DNA of 64,000 nt from Bacillus sp. JCM 19034 (GCF_001310635.1 NZ_BAXR01000001.1:62001-126000); one strand, 5' to 3'; counted from the first letter of the stretch, positions 8,328 to 18,148 are shown. Numbers and translations: made by a program. Notes: generated by a model not told the origin, from the sequence alone.

Positions 8328-9304
8328 TTAGCTTTCTTCTGAAAATAGTTTCTTATACTTGCCGTAACCTTCTTTATCTAAGTCGTCTTTATGGATAAAT
8401 CGTAGTGCTGCAGAGTTAATACAATAACGAAGTCCTGTTGGAGCTGGGCCATCTGGAAACACATGACCTAGATGGGAGTCGGCATCCGTACTTCTTACCT
8501 CTGTACGAATCATACCGTGACTTAAATCTTTTTTTCTGTAACGTCGTTCTCATCAATTGGTTTCGTGAAACTTGGCCAGCCACATCCTGCATCGTACTTA
8601 TCCTTTGAGCTAAATAACGGTTTTCCAGAGACGATATCGACATAAATCCCTTCTTCTTCAAGGTCATAAAATTCGTTTTGAAAAGGTGGTTCTGTACCAT
8701 TTTCTTGTGTAACGTGATACTGGATCGGTGTTAATCGCTCTTTTATATCCTTTTTATCTTTGTTCATTTGCTCCTCCTCCTTGTTCCAACGTTCGATAAA
8801 TGCTTTTCGTCCAGACCCGATTTGATAACGACTATAATGAGCAGGATTTTTTTTGTAATAACCTTGATGGTATTCTTCTGCTGGGTAAAAAGCACTTGCT
8901 GGTAAAATTAATGTTACGATTGGCTTTGTAAAACGTTTACTCATTTCTAATTCTAACTTTGATGCTTCTGCTTGTTGTTTTTGTTCTTCATTATGATAGA
9001 AGATTGCCGTTCGATAGGAATCTCCACGATCATAAAACTGCCCCCCAGGATCTGTCGGGTCAATTTGTGACCAAAAAATTTGGAGGAGTTTTTTATATGA
9101 AAATTTCATTGGATCATATGTGATTTGTACAGCTTCAAAATGTCCGGTTGTCTCTGAACAAACCTCTTCATATGTTGGATTTTTCGTATGTCCGCCTGTA
9201 TATCCAGATACGACACTTTCAATACCGTCAAACTGATCAAATGGTTTAACCATACACCAAAAACAGCCGCCAGCAAATGTGGCTTTTTCAAATGATTGCA
9301 ACAT
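8328..9304 (-). CDS. Bifunctional methionine sulfoxide reductase MsrA-MsrB (one frameshift)
   Basis: It reduces both methionine sulfoxide stereoisomers. The N-terminal MsrA domain has GGCFWC and [12 protein letters not shown] with [10 protein letters not shown]; the C-terminal MsrB domain has [23 protein letters not shown] and the catalytic Cys in [10 protein letters not shown]. The start at 9304 follows GGAGGGAGGTC; a longer frame to 9418 has no such site. A missing base in the A7 run (T7 at 8529-8535 on the plus strand) breaks the frame inside MsrB, and restoring it gives [14 protein letters not shown] and a protein of about 325 residues. The A-B fusion order is common in Firmicutes. Confidence 0.9.
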
Positions 9305-9347
9305 CTTCGACCTCCCTCCTTTTAAAAAATTATAACATGTTTCCTCT

Positions 9348-9831
9348 TTATTGACCTTGTAGTTGCTTACGTGAAACAATAACAACCACGAGCTTTCGGA
9401 TAAGTAAGCCAATTGCATAACCTGTTAAATGAAAGAGAATAGGAGACCAAATGACCCCAAGTAAGTGATTAAATAATGTGACACTTTCTGAAAAAATAAT
9501 ACCAACAGTTCCAAAAATAAGCAGAAGTAACAAATGGAATAAAGGCATAATGTACTTTATCTCCACCAGCATCACGATAAGCATCATACATAGAAAATAG
9601 ATAAATACATGGGTAAAACATGATCCATTGATAATTAACACTGGCATTGGCTAATTCGCTTTTTCCATAAAAGCTAGGAATAATAGCGAAATTAAGTCTT
9701 GCTTGGACGTTAATCGTGAATTCCAAAATAATGAAAAAAATGCCTTTTATATATTTTTTATTGATTAATTGGCCAAACCCTGGAAATGCAATACACCAAA
9801 AGATTACTTCACTTCGTTTTTCAAGAGCCAT
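9348..9831 (-). CDS. Conserved hypothetical membrane protein (one frameshift)
   Basis: The N-terminus [30 protein letters not shown] resembles a small family of Bacillus membrane proteins of unknown function (a proline/glycine-rich GFGQ turn, then membrane helices). The C-terminal half ([12 protein letters not shown]...[13 protein letters not shown]) is in another frame; one extra base near 9554-9559 accounts for it. The joined product is about 160 residues with three or four membrane helices. Function unknown. Confidence 0.65.
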
Positions 9832-9924
9832 GATTTCACCTTCATTGTAATATTGTGTTTTGTTAGTGTTTCCTTAATTCCGTTTTCTAACCTATAATAT
9901 TACGCAGTTAGTCAAACATAATAA

Positions 9925-9961
9925 AGGTTTGTCCAATGGTTTACAACCTTTTGGACAAACC
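9925..9961 (-). terminator. Terminator of the DUF1659-DUF2922-YvrJ operon
   Basis: Inverted repeat with arms GGTTTGTCCAA and TTGGACAAACC. On the minus strand it is followed by TTTATTA, just after the yvrJ stop. Confidence 0.75.
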
Positions 9962-9971
9962 CTTAGAATTC

Positions 9972-10148
9972 TTACTTAGCGATACGAGTGGGAGGCTTTC
10001 GGTCCTCTAATCGTTCAGGTAAACCTTCCACTGCCATAATTACACGATCGATTTTTTGCTCTAATCGGTGCAGAAGATAAAGTGTAATGGCAATTGGAAA
10101 ACCGTATTCACCAATTAGAGGAATCCAAAGTTCAATTGCTGTCTCCAT
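9972..10148 (-). CDS. YvrJ family protein
   Basis: A 58-residue protein with one membrane helix (IPLIGEYGFPIAITLYLL) followed by a charged amphipathic segment (HRLEQKIDRVIMAVEGLPERL), the layout of the YvrJ family. The start at 10148 is chosen because it follows the DUF2922 stop by one base; a longer frame overlaps that gene. The role is unknown, but the trio DUF1659-DUF2922-YvrJ is a recurring gene set in Bacillaceae. Confidence 0.8.
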   Translation of the reverse strand: METAIELWIPLIGEYGFPIAITLYLLHRLEQKIDRVIMAVEGLPERLEDRKPPTRIAK

Positions 10149-10149
10149 C

Positions 10150-10368
10150 TTACGGTAGATCAATTGTAGTGACGTGTCGTTCAACGATGCGAGCACCACG
10201 AATTGCTGCGAGACCGCCACCATTTGACTCAATAACATCTTCTGCAATCATTTGAGCCATTGCTTGTGAAATAGCTTCACTATCAATTGGTTCTAAAGGG
10301 TCATCAATTGAAATGGTTACAAGTCCACCATCTTCATTGTCAAACTGCAGTTCTAATCTTTTACTCAT
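10150..10368 (-). CDS. DUF2922 family protein
   Basis: A 72-residue protein starting MSKRLELQFDNEDGG with the family pattern SIDDPLEPIDSEAI, and ending with GARIVERHVTTIDLP. DUF2922 proteins are small, soluble and uncharacterised. It follows the DUF1659 gene by about 20 bases with GGAGGTAATG as RBS. Confidence 0.85.
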   Translation of the reverse strand: MSKRLELQFDNEDGGLVTISIDDPLEPIDSEAISQAMAQMIAEDVIESNGGGLAAIRGARIVERHVTTIDLP

Positions 10369-10390
10369 CCTTCATTACCTCCTTTTTTCA

Positions 10391-10603
10391 TTACATAATA
10401 GAATATTGGTTATTACGGATCGAATCAGCTACTTCATGTTGTTGTAATGATGTGATTACATCGGTAAATTGTCTAAGCTGCTCATCAGAGCTAGTACCTT
10501 TAATGTTATTAAATGATTTCAGCTTGGTGATATTAGCTCCTTCTTCATCTACTCCAACGATAAATGCAATCGACAAGCGACTATTTTGCTCTTCATTCAT
10601 CAT
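10391..10603 (-). CDS. DUF1659 family protein
   Basis: About 70 residues, starting MMNEEQNSRLSIAF and containing LKSFNNIKGTSSDEQLRQFTDVITSLQQHEV, matching DUF1659. Two adjacent ATG codons (10603 and 10600) follow AAGGAGGTGAGC; either may be used. First gene of the minus-strand trio; function unknown. Confidence 0.8.
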   Translation of the reverse strand: MMNEEQNSRLSIAFIVGVDEEGANITKLKSFNNIKGTSSDEQLRQFTDVITSLQQHEVADSIRNNQYSIM

Positions 10604-10763
10604 GCTCACCTCCTTCATGTACAATATCGTTTTCTTGCATACTTTTCAGTGATCAAACAGAAAGTAATAAAAGATCACGTTTTAAACAAGTTGTAAAAGG
10701 GGAAATCATAACATGAATTAAGGCTTATTTTTCAAGCTAAATCGAGGGAAGTGAGGGATAGTT

Positions 10764-12457
10764 ATGGAGGAAAGAAAAATTGCAGGAAATGAAAAAGTAA
10801 GCAGTGTTTTAGTCATTTCAGCTATAATCGTAACTCTTTTTGTCCTATGGGGTGCTGTATCTCCTGGCTCACTTAATGAAGCGGCTAATGAAGGGCTAAA
10901 TTGGATGATTGTAAACTTTGGTTGGTTCTATATGCTAGTTACTGCTATTTTTGTGATATTTGTTATTTTTTTGGCTGTTAGCCGTATGGGAAAGTTCGGT
11001 TAGGTAAACCAGGTGAAAAACCAGAATACTCATGGTATTCATGGATCGGGATGTTATTTGCTGCTGGCATAGGTGTCGGGTTCGTTTTTTGGGGAGTAGC
11101 TGAACCGGTTTTATATTATTTAGATCCACCGATGGGATATGCTGCCGAGACGCCGGAATCGGCTGTTGCTGGGCTACGTTATGCCGTTTATCATTGGGCA
11201 TTACATCCATGGGCAATTTTCTCAATAGTCGGTTTAACGTTAGCATACGTACAATTTCGTAAGGATCGCCCGGCACTAGTTAGTTCAGCTTTTTATCCTA
11301 TTTTAGGAGAACGTGTGAACGGTTGGTTCGGACGATTCATTGATATATTAGCAGTTATAGCTACTTGTACTGGTGTCGCAACAACCTTTGGCTTAAGTGC
11401 TCTTCAAATTACGGGAGGATTGTCTTTTATAACAGCGATTCCGAATAATGTTTGGACGCAAATTATCATAATCGCAGTCGTTACAGTTCTATTTATGGTA
11501 TCTGCTGGAAAAGGGCTTGATAAAGGGATTAAAAGACTTAGTAACCTCAATTTAGCTGTAGCTGGTATATTATTACTTTTTGTTATTATTGTTGGTCCAA
11601 CTTTATTTATAGCAGAAAGTATTGTTACAACATTAGGTGGATATATAACAAATGTAGCAGAAATGAGTCTAACTATGACCCCTTTTGCGGAAAGCGGCTG
11701 GTTAGGAAGGAATACGATTTTCTTTTGGGCTTGGCACATAGCCTGGGCTCCATTTATGGGGGTATTTATTGCACGTATATCACGAGGTCGTACGATTCGT
11801 GAATTTATGGCAGGGGTTTTACTCATTCCTTCATTATTAGCAATCATTTGGTTTACTTCTTTCGGAGGAACAGCACTAAATATTGAAATTGCAGGAAATG
11901 TTCCAATTGGTGATATGGTGATGGACAACGTAGAGATTGCTTTATTTGCAACTTTAGGAGAGCTACCATTAAGCATGATTACTAGCTTATTAGCTGTGAT
12001 ATTAATTTTAATTTTCTTCATTACTTCCGCTGACTCAGCATCTTACGTATTAGGTTCAATGACATCAAGAGGGAGCCTTAACCCTAGTTTAATTGTAAAG
12101 ATGCTTTGGGGTCTTCTAATTGCTGGAACGGCAAGTGTCCTATTGATTAGTGGGGACGGAGGGCTTGAGGCTCTGCAAACAGCCTCTATTATTGCTGCTT
12201 TACCATTTGCCATTATTATGACATTAATGATCTTCTCTGTTTTAATTATGATTGGTCGGGACTATAACAAGGAAAATGTTAAGAAAAGAAGACTTCATAA
12301 GCAGAAATTGAGTGAGGAAATTAAAGATGACTTATATGATGATTTAAAGGAAGATGTGTATGAGCAGGTCAAAGAGGAGGTGAAAGAAGAAGTTCGTGAA
12401 GACATTTATGAACAAGTGAAAGAAGAGCTTTACGAAGAATTAAATGAAAGAAAATGA
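10764..12457 (+). CDS. BCCT family transporter with tetrad-repeat tail (one frameshift)
   Basis: A transporter for betaine, choline or a related quaternary ammonium solute, normally driven by Na+ or H+. The reconstructed protein is about 564 residues with twelve membrane helices. GIGVGFVFWGVAEPVLYY and the Trp-rich FFWAWHIAWAPFMGVFIARISRGRT are BCCT signatures. A missing T near 10995 separates the first 79 codons from the rest; restoring it gives GKFRLGKPGEKPEYSWYSWIGM. The C-terminal tail is unusual: eleven consecutive four-residue units (12314-12445). OpuD-like osmoprotectant uptake is likely, but substrate specificity is not readable. Confidence 0.88.
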
Positions 12458-12481
12458 AACAAAAAATAAGTTAGATTATTC

Positions 12482-12516
12482 AACTGGTTAAAGTCGTTAC
12501 TTTGACCAGTTTTTTA
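12482..12516 (+). terminator. Terminator after the BCCT transporter
   Basis: ACTGGTTAAAG pairs with CTTTGACCAGT and is followed by six T. Clear intrinsic terminator. Confidence 0.85.
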
Positions 12517-12612
12517 ATGGCAAAAATAGATTATAGATAAATGACCATACCAATACGTAAACGAGTACATAAACTAGTTGTGTTAGAAATTACAATAAAG
12601 AGGGTGAAAAGT

Positions 12613-12927
12613 ATGAGTAAAACGGTCGTTGATCAAGAGTTAGTGGATATGCTCGTAAGAAAAGTAATGAAGAAACACAAATTTAAGGAAATTGAAAGCG
12701 ATGATGACAAAATAGCTTTAAAAGAATTGGTAAATAAGTTACAAAGCCAAGTTGACCAGTTTATAGAGAATCAAGAAAAAACATATACGGAGGAAGATGC
12801 CCCAAAGCAGAAGACTGAGCGTAAATCTTTGGCGGACGATACAAATGTACCGAAAAGAAAAAGTAAAAAGTTCGTTAAAAGTGATAACAATGTAAACAAT
12901 CTTAAAATTTTCAAAGGAAAATCATAG
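12613..12927 (+). CDS. Spore coat protein, CotW-like
   Basis: A 104-residue, Lys- and Glu-rich protein. The segment KELVNKLQSQVDQFIENQEKTYTEE resembles B. subtilis CotW (a coat crust component encoded beside cotX), and the tail is very basic. The ATG at 12613 follows AAAGAGGGTGA; upstream codons in the same frame are judged untranslated. The next gene is CotX-like, which supports a coat role. Similarity is weak, so the name is tentative. Confidence 0.6.
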   Translation: MSKTVVDQELVDMLVRKVMKKHKFKEIESDDDKIALKELVNKLQSQVDQFIENQEKTYTEEDAPKQKTERKSLADDTNVPKRKSKKFVKSDNNVNNLKIFKGKS

Positions 12928-13036
12928 GCGAACAACTTATTAAAGAAAGATTAGGTAGAATGACTAGGGTATTTGTCCATTCCATATTCGGTGAAATGCA
13001 TAGATTAAAAGTAGAAATGGAAAGGAGGAAGATGAA

Positions 13037-13513
13037 ATGAACCAAGATGTTTATTATTCAAATTCAAAAGAGTCTGACTCTACTCGTACTTGGTCAGCTT
13101 TAGATCCACATGCAAAACACCCATGTTCTCCAACAAATGAAGGTGATGTCGTTCAAGATGGCCAGCAAATTAACAAAACACTACAACATTCAGAAGAATA
13201 TATATTTATTAAAGATTCTTGTGATATAACAGTGACAACAACAGATACGAAAGCTGCCGTACAGCTACAAGCGACTCTTCAAGCAGCCATTGCTTTAGTT
13301 ATTAGTATTTCTATTGCTGATAGTGATGAAGCTGAACAAGTAACACAGGAATTGATGCAATCAGCTAAAATCAAACAAACGTCGCTACAAAAAACAGTTA
13401 TTGAAAACTCTCGCAATGTAGATGTTACAACTACGGATACACAAATAGGCATTAACATTCAATTGCTATTACAAATATTAATTGCTTTATTAGTAAATCT
13501 AGACATTTTATAA
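13037..13513 (+). CDS. cotX: Spore coat protein CotX family
   Basis: A 158-residue protein with two related repeats of the CotX domain: SCDITVTTTDTKAAVQLQATLQAAIALVI and, near the C-terminus, SRNVDVTTTDTQIGINIQLLLQILIALLV. CotX proteins are part of the insoluble outer coat/crust of Bacillus spores. RBS AAAGGAGGAAG precedes the ATG. It would be expressed late in the mother cell under SigK; I did not identify a SigK promoter with confidence. Confidence 0.92.
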   Translation: MNQDVYYSNSKESDSTRTWSALDPHAKHPCSPTNEGDVVQDGQQINKTLQHSEEYIFIKDSCDITVTTTDTKAAVQLQATLQAAIALVISISIADSDEAEQVTQELMQSAKIKQTSLQKTVIENSRNVDVTTTDTQIGINIQLLLQILIALLVNLDIL

Positions 13514-13537
13514 TCTGTGTCACAGGAATAGATATAC

Positions 13538-13576
13538 GGTCCTCAAGAGGAGAAGTTAACCCCCCTCTTGAGGACC
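13538..13576. terminator. Terminator after cotX
   Basis: A perfect 13-base arm GGTCCTCAAGAGG (13538-13550) pairs with CCTCTTGAGGACC (13564-13576). Confidence 0.75.
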
Positions 13577-13667
13577 ACATACATAAATAACTATCAGAAG
13601 AAGGGAACAACTAGGCATTTACATGAATAGACTGAAGGTGACTCTATATAGAAGAGGAGAAGATAAA

Positions 13668-14511
13668 ATGTTCTATCATGTGAAGAACCTTCAATATCAT
13701 GCTAAACCAACAAGGCCAGATCTGTTTATGCGAAAAAGCTTCAAGAAGTACTCGGAGGGCAATTCGGGGAAATTTCCGTTGCTTTGCAATACTTATTTCA
13801 AGGTTGGAACACACGTGGTGAGGAAAAGTATCGAGACCTGTTGTTAGCAACAGGAACAGAGGAATTAGCACATGTTGAAATGCTTGCAACAATGATCGCA
13901 CGTTTATTAGATAATGCTCCGGTAGGTGATCAAGAAATAGCGGCAAAGGATCCCGTTATTGGAGCTGTTTTAGGTGGAATGAATCCACAACACGTGATTG
14001 TATCAGGACTAGGTTCAATGCCAGTAGATAGTGTTGGTAATCCATGGACTGCCGCTTATATTAATGCAAGTGGAAACCTTTTAGCTGATTTCCGAATGAA
14101 TTTAACGTATGAATCACATGGTAGACTACAAGCGGTTCGTTTATATGAGTCTACTACCGATCCTGGTGTTAAAGACATGTTATCATGGCTAATTGCACGT
14201 GATACGATGCATCAAAATCAATGGTATGCAGCTATTTGTGAGCTTGAGGAAAAAGAAAACATCGTCGTTCCAAGTACGTTCCCTCGTTCTCTAGAAAAGC
14301 ATGAAGTCGCTTATGATTATTATGACTTATCAGGAGGAACGGCAAGTAAAGAGGGGCGTTGGGCACATGGTCCAAGTATGGACGGAATAGGTGAGTTTAA
14401 ATATATTCCGAATCCGAAACCTTTAGCGAAAAACCGAGATTACAGTTAGCACCACCTTATATTCATAACACCGTTTTACCGAATGGTCCACATCTTCCTC
14501 CAATGTATTAA
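13668..14511 (+). CDS. Manganese-containing catalase (two frameshifts)
   Basis: A di-manganese catalase that removes hydrogen peroxide; B. subtilis YdbD and CotJC are relatives. ATG at 13668 follows AGAGGAGAAG. Missing one A in the run at 13733-13737 shifts the frame; the restored sequence reads KKLQEVLGGQFGEISVALQYLFQGW. Metal-ligand regions are TEELAHVEML and RDTMHQNQWY. A second missing base near 14446 cuts off the C-terminus; the other frame continues LAPPYIHNTVLPNGPHLPPMY to a stop at 14509. Joined length is about 281 residues, normal for the family. It lies next to coat genes, so a spore association is possible. Confidence 0.9.
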
Positions 14512-14940
14512 TTGTATGAGGCGGGACAAAAGACTTTAGCCAAAGGAAAATCCGAGCTATAATTCGAAATTCTCCAGTTAGAATTTTTGATTGGTTCGGA
14601 TTTTTCACTTAATGGACTTTTCTTAACAAATAATTATTCGCTTTTAGGTTGGAACATTTAGTTATGTGCCAACCTCTTTAGCTTATTTTCAGCTACAAAA
14701 CATCTATTGCCATTAGTAAACAGGGTTAGGATATGTACTAGTATGAGTAAATGAGTGATAAAAGTGGGGATGGAATCTAAAATCATGATAGAAATTGAAA
14801 AAATATCAAAGGAAAAAGGGAAAGGTTGTAAATGGTTCCATTTCTCTTTTAAGGCAAGCACTTGTTATGTAAAATAGTCATCAGTTGGAAGCACATCAAT
14901 TTAAATTCCAACTGAAACATACTTAAGGGGGAATTTTGAG
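14512..14940. other. Non-coding stretch with hairpins
   Basis: No supportable gene. A long hairpin with arms AAATCCGA and TCGGATTT plus a T run (14548-14606) probably ends the catalase transcript. A second inverted repeat (AGGTTGG/CCAACCT, 14646-14675) and a third (CAGTTGGA/TCCAACTG near 14884-14913) have no obvious role. Confidence 0.5.
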
Positions 14941-15174
14941 ATGAGCAAGAAATTTCTTTATACAATTTTAGCGGGAGCACTTTCAATGAGTGTATTAGCA
15001 GCTTGTGGAGATCCTGCAGATGATGTTGATGGTGATGGTGTAGATCCAGTTGGAGATGATCAAATTGAGGATCCAGTTGGAGATGCCCCGTTAGATGAGG
15101 AACCAATTGGTGATGAGCCATTAAACGAAGAACCGTTAGATGAAGAACCATTAGACGAAGAATCAGTAGAATAA
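14941..15174 (+). CDS. Small acidic lipoprotein, paralogue 1
   Basis: A 77-residue predicted lipoprotein. The signal peptide MSKKFLYTILAGALSMSVLAAC ends in a VLAAC lipobox; the mature part is almost entirely Asp, Glu, Pro and Gly with a repeated five-residue unit of the form LDEEP. It starts after a GGGGG-rich RBS and is followed by its own terminator. Two shorter paralogues follow. Highly acidic and probably unstructured on the outer membrane face. Function unknown. Confidence 0.85.
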   Translation: MSKKFLYTILAGALSMSVLAACGDPADDVDGDGVDPVGDDQIEDPVGDAPLDEEPIGDEPLNEEPLDEEPLDEESVE

Positions 15175-15188
15175 GACACTACTACATC

Positions 15189-15231
15189 AAACTACCTAAT
15201 TAAGTTATTTTAACTTTTTAGGTAGTTTTTG
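15189..15231 (+). terminator. Terminator after lipoprotein 1
   Basis: AAACTACCTA pairs with TAGGTAGTTT, followed by T5. Clear intrinsic terminator between the first and second lipoprotein genes. Confidence 0.85.
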
Positions 15232-15294
15232 TTTTAAATGATTAAAAATGGGTATAGAAAAATGAACATAATTATTTTTCAGGAGGTGATTAGC

Positions 15295-15432
15295 ATGAAA
15301 AAATTAGTAACAGGCTTGGCGGCAGGAGCGTTAGTTATTAGCATTCTAGCTGCATGTGGGGAAGTGGATGATGATCCAACGGGTGCACCTTTAGAAGAGC
15401 CAGGAATGGAAGATCAAGGGACTTTAGAATAA
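15295..15432 (+). CDS. Small acidic lipoprotein, paralogue 2
   Basis: A 45-residue predicted lipoprotein starting MKKLVTGLAAGALVISILAAC with a lipobox ILAAC. The mature peptide is only about 25 residues and is acidic (GEVDDDPTGAPLEEPG...). The ATG at 15295 follows AGGAGGTGATT, a near-perfect RBS, so translation is likely. Its stop is 14 bases before the third paralogue, suggesting one transcript for both. Confidence 0.85.
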   Translation: MKKLVTGLAAGALVISILAACGEVDDDPTGAPLEEPGMEDQGTLE

Positions 15433-15446
15433 GAGGAGGAGAAGAA

Positions 15447-15581
15447 ATGAAAAAGATATTATATGGTTTGATGACAGGTTTGTTAGCGATTAGTGTATTA
15501 GCAGCTTGTGGTGATGTAGAAGGGGAGCCTGAAATGAATGATCCGGCAGGGGATTCTGTAGACGAGGGAGTTATGGAATAA
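15447..15581 (+). CDS. Small acidic lipoprotein, paralogue 3
   Basis: A 44-residue predicted lipoprotein, MKKILYGLMTGLLAISVLAAC with a VLAAC lipobox, and a mature tail GDVEGEPEMNDPAGDSVDEG. RBS GAGGAGGAG at 15432-15440. The signal peptides of the three tandem genes are clearly alike, so they arose by duplication. A strong terminator follows at 15624. Confidence 0.85.
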   Translation: MKKILYGLMTGLLAISVLAACGDVEGEPEMNDPAGDSVDEGVME

Positions 15582-15623
15582 GGTAGGGTATCGTTAGATT
15601 AAAAGTGAAAATTACTAAATAAC

Positions 15624-15668
15624 GGGATTGCCTAAAAGATCCATACCTTTTAGGCAAATCCCTTTTTA
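15624..15668 (+). terminator. Terminator after the lipoprotein cluster
   Basis: GGGATTGCCTAAAAG pairs with CTTTTAGGCAAATCCC and is followed by T5. Confidence 0.88.
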
Positions 15669-15820
15669 TTTTGTTATAATAATTCTGAAAATAAAAACAG
15701 TATTAAAAATTCCGTGTATTAGTAAAGTGAATTAAAAACTATTTTCAAATGCATAAGGCTGTGTTATTATGCAAATACAAGTATATTTATTATATTACAA
15801 AAAGAAAATGAGGGGTTAAA

Positions 15821-16579
15821 TTGAAGAAAATGAAATGGTTTTTAATGACGATTATTATGGCTGCTATGTTAGCTGCGTGTGGTTCAGATGATTCTGAAAC
15901 GTTAATTATGGGAACGTCAGCTGATTATCCACCATATGAATCTTTTGATACAGCAACTGGTGAAATTATCGGCTTTGATGTAGATATTGCTCAGCATATT
16001 ACTGAAGAATTAGGATATGAGTTACAAATTGAGGATATGGATTTTACTTCATTAATTCCAGCGTTAGAGTCTGGTCGAATTGATTTCGTATTATCAGGTA
16101 TGACTCCAGATGATGAGCGACGTGAAAGTGCCGATTTCTCTGATATTTATTATTATGACGTCAATTTAATTGTGACAGCAGAAGATTCACAGATTGGAAC
16201 AATGGATGATCTACAAGGGAAAATAGTCGCTGTTCAGTTAGGATCAATTCAAGAGCAAAAAGCAGACACAATTGCCGAAGAGTATGAATTTGAAGTAGTG
16301 AAGCTAAATCGCATTCCTGAAATTGTTCAAGAGCTTTTAGCAGGACGTATTGATGCTATTTTAATGGAAGATAAAGTAGCAGAAGGATTTTTAAGTACAC
16401 AAGAGGAGCTTGTAAGCTTTGAAGTGCCAGCTGAAGAGGGTGAAGAATTAGGTTCGGCGATCGCTTTTCCAAAAGGCAGTGATTTAGTTGAACCGTTTAA
16501 TGAAAAATTGAATGATATGATGGATGAAGGAATAATGGATGAACTAATTTTGAAATGGTTTGATGCAGAAAGTGAATAA
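15821..16579 (+). CDS. artP: Amino-acid ABC transporter substrate-binding lipoprotein (ArtP-like)
   Basis: Periplasmic-binding-protein type II lipoprotein that captures a polar amino acid, probably arginine, outside the membrane. Lipobox MLAAC at residues 17-21, then the family start GTSADYPPYESFD, GFDVDIAQHI, LIPALESGRIDFVLSGMTPDDER and IDAILMEDKVA. Start is TTG at 15821 after GAGGGG. Gene order binding protein-permease-ATPase and the sequences match B. subtilis yqiXYZ (artPQM). The specificity assignment is by analogy. Confidence 0.85.
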   Translation: MKKMKWFLMTIIMAAMLAACGSDDSETLIMGTSADYPPYESFDTATGEIIGFDVDIAQHITEELGYELQIEDMDFTSLIPALESGRIDFVLSGMTPDDERRESADFSDIYYYDVNLIVTAEDSQIGTMDDLQGKIVAVQLGSIQEQKADTIAEEYEFEVVKLNRIPEIVQELLAGRIDAILMEDKVAEGFLSTQEELVSFEVPAEEGEELGSAIAFPKGSDLVEPFNEKLNDMMDEGIMDELILKWFDAESE

Positions 16580-16612
16580 ACGGACATTTTTGTCGAAGGA
16601 AGGATAGAGGGC

Positions 16613-17269
16613 ATGGATTTGAGATTTGATCGAATCGTGCCCCATATTCCTTTTATCCTAGAAGGGATATGGGTTACGCTACAATTTGTAAGTGTGTCGT
16701 TAATCATTGGTTTATTATTAGGGATTTTATTAGCAATATTAAAAATAGGGCGATATCGTTTTCTACGTTTTGTCGCAAATGCGTATACGTCTATTTTTCG
16801 TGGTACTCCTCTTATTTTGCAATTGTCGATCATTTATTTTGGTGCTCCCCAATTTGGTATTGATATAACTGCATATTTAGCAGGTGTACTTGCGTTCGGA
16901 CTAAATTCAGCTGCATATGTTTCGGAAATTATTCGTGCAGGAATACAAGCAGTTGATAAAGGTCAACAGGAAGCAGCTGATGCTTTAGGTATTCCATACC
17001 GTCAAACGATGATGAATATCATTTTACCGCAAGCGTTTAGAAACATTCTACCTGCATTATTTAATGAATTTATCAATTTAACGAAAGAATCAGCGATTGT
17101 TTCGGTTATTGGTGTTATGGATTTGATGAGAAGAGCACAAATTGTTAATTCACAACTTTGGACGTACTTTGAAACCTTCATATTAATTGGGTTCGTATAT
17201 TATGTTCTAGTTATGGGTCTGACATTAATTGGACGGATGATCGAGAGGAGGTTGAAGCGTAGTGATTAA
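16613..17269 (+). CDS. artQ: Amino-acid ABC transporter permease (ArtQ-like)
   Basis: A 218-residue HisMQ-type permease with about five membrane helices. [16 protein letters not shown] and the cytoplasmic EAA loop [30 protein letters not shown] are characteristic. ATG at 16613 after AAGGATAGAGGG. Its end overlaps the ATPase gene by 8 bases, so the two are translationally coupled. Confidence 0.9.
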   Translation: MDLRFDRIVPHIPFILEGIWVTLQFVSVSLIIGLLLGILLAILKIGRYRFLRFVANAYTSIFRGTPLILQLSIIYFGAPQFGIDITAYLAGVLAFGLNSAAYVSEIIRAGIQAVDKGQQEAADALGIPYRQTMMNIILPQAFRNILPALFNEFINLTKESAIVSVIGVMDLMRRAQIVNSQLWTYFETFILIGFVYYVLVMGLTLIGRMIERRLKRSD

Positions 17270-17984
17270 GGTGGAGGATTTGCACAAATCATTTCAGCAA
17301 AATAAAGTATTAAAAGGGATCTCAACTGAAATTAATAAAGGTGATGTAGTAGCCGTTATTGGTCCATCTGGTTCCGGCAAATCAACATTTTTACGCTGTT
17401 TAAATTTATTGGAGCAACCTACCTCTGGTCAAATATGGGTAGGAGAGAAAGAACTAACAAGCTCTCTTACAAATGTTAACCAAGCAAGACAGCAAATTGG
17501 GATGGTATTTCAACATTTTCATTTATTTCCACATATGACGGTTATGGAAAATATTACGTATGCTCCTGTTACTGTTAAAGGTGAGAAGAAAGAAGAGGCC
17601 AATGCTCGTGCAGAACGTTTACTTCAAAACGTTGGATTGTTAGATAAGAAAAATGATTATCCAAATCGCCTTTCTGGAGGGCAAAAACAACGGGTTGCCA
17701 TTGCACGTGCCTTAGCAATGGAGCCTGAAGTTATGCTGTTCGATGAACCGACTTCAGCGTTGGATCCTGAAATGGTTAAAGAAGTATTAAATGTTATGAA
17801 GCAGCTAGCTCACTCAGGAATGACGATGGTTATAGTGACACATGAAATGGGCTTTGCCCGTGAGGTTGCTGATCGTGTTCTTTTTCTTGATCAAGGGATT
17901 TTAGTAGAAGATGCACCACCCGCACAGTTTTTTGAAGCTCCCAAATCGCAAAGAGCAATGGAATTTCTTGATAAAGTTCTATAA
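17262..17984 (+). CDS. artM: Amino-acid ABC transporter ATP-binding protein (ArtM-like)
   Basis: A 240-residue polar amino-acid ATPase: Walker [11 protein letters not shown]-loop [14 protein letters not shown], signature LSGGQKQR, Walker [15 protein letters not shown] and switch VTHEM. GTG start at 17262 within the end of the permease gene. Completes the uptake system and is followed by a terminator. Confidence 0.93.
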   Translation: MIKVEDLHKSFQQNKVLKGISTEINKGDVVAVIGPSGSGKSTFLRCLNLLEQPTSGQIWVGEKELTSSLTNVNQARQQIGMVFQHFHLFPHMTVMENITYAPVTVKGEKKEEANARAERLLQNVGLLDKKNDYPNRLSGGQKQRVAIARALAMEPEVMLFDEPTSALDPEMVKEVLNVMKQLAHSGMTMVIVTHEMGFAREVADRVLFLDQGILVEDAPPAQFFEAPKSQRAMEFLDKVL

Positions 17985-18035
17985 AACTCCAACAATAAAG
18001 CTTAAACGATTAGGCTTTATTTTGGAGTTTCTTTT
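17984..18035 (+). terminator. Terminator after the amino-acid ABC operon
   Basis: AAACTCCA and AATAAAGC arms pair with GCTTTATT and TGGAGTTT, followed by CTTTT. Confidence 0.85.
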
Positions 18036-18148
18036 ATATATAAAACGTATGCCTGTGGCAACTTCATAGAAAAGTGAAGATTCATTTTAATATTGACTAA
18101 AAAAGTACATAAGATAAACATACTGGATTAGTGAAAAGGAGTAAGCAA

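Noticed and set aside
11404..12021. 205-codon antisense frame in the BCCT gene
   Set aside because: It is the mirror of a strongly conserved membrane protein, has no RBS and an amino-acid composition typical of antisense membrane regions.
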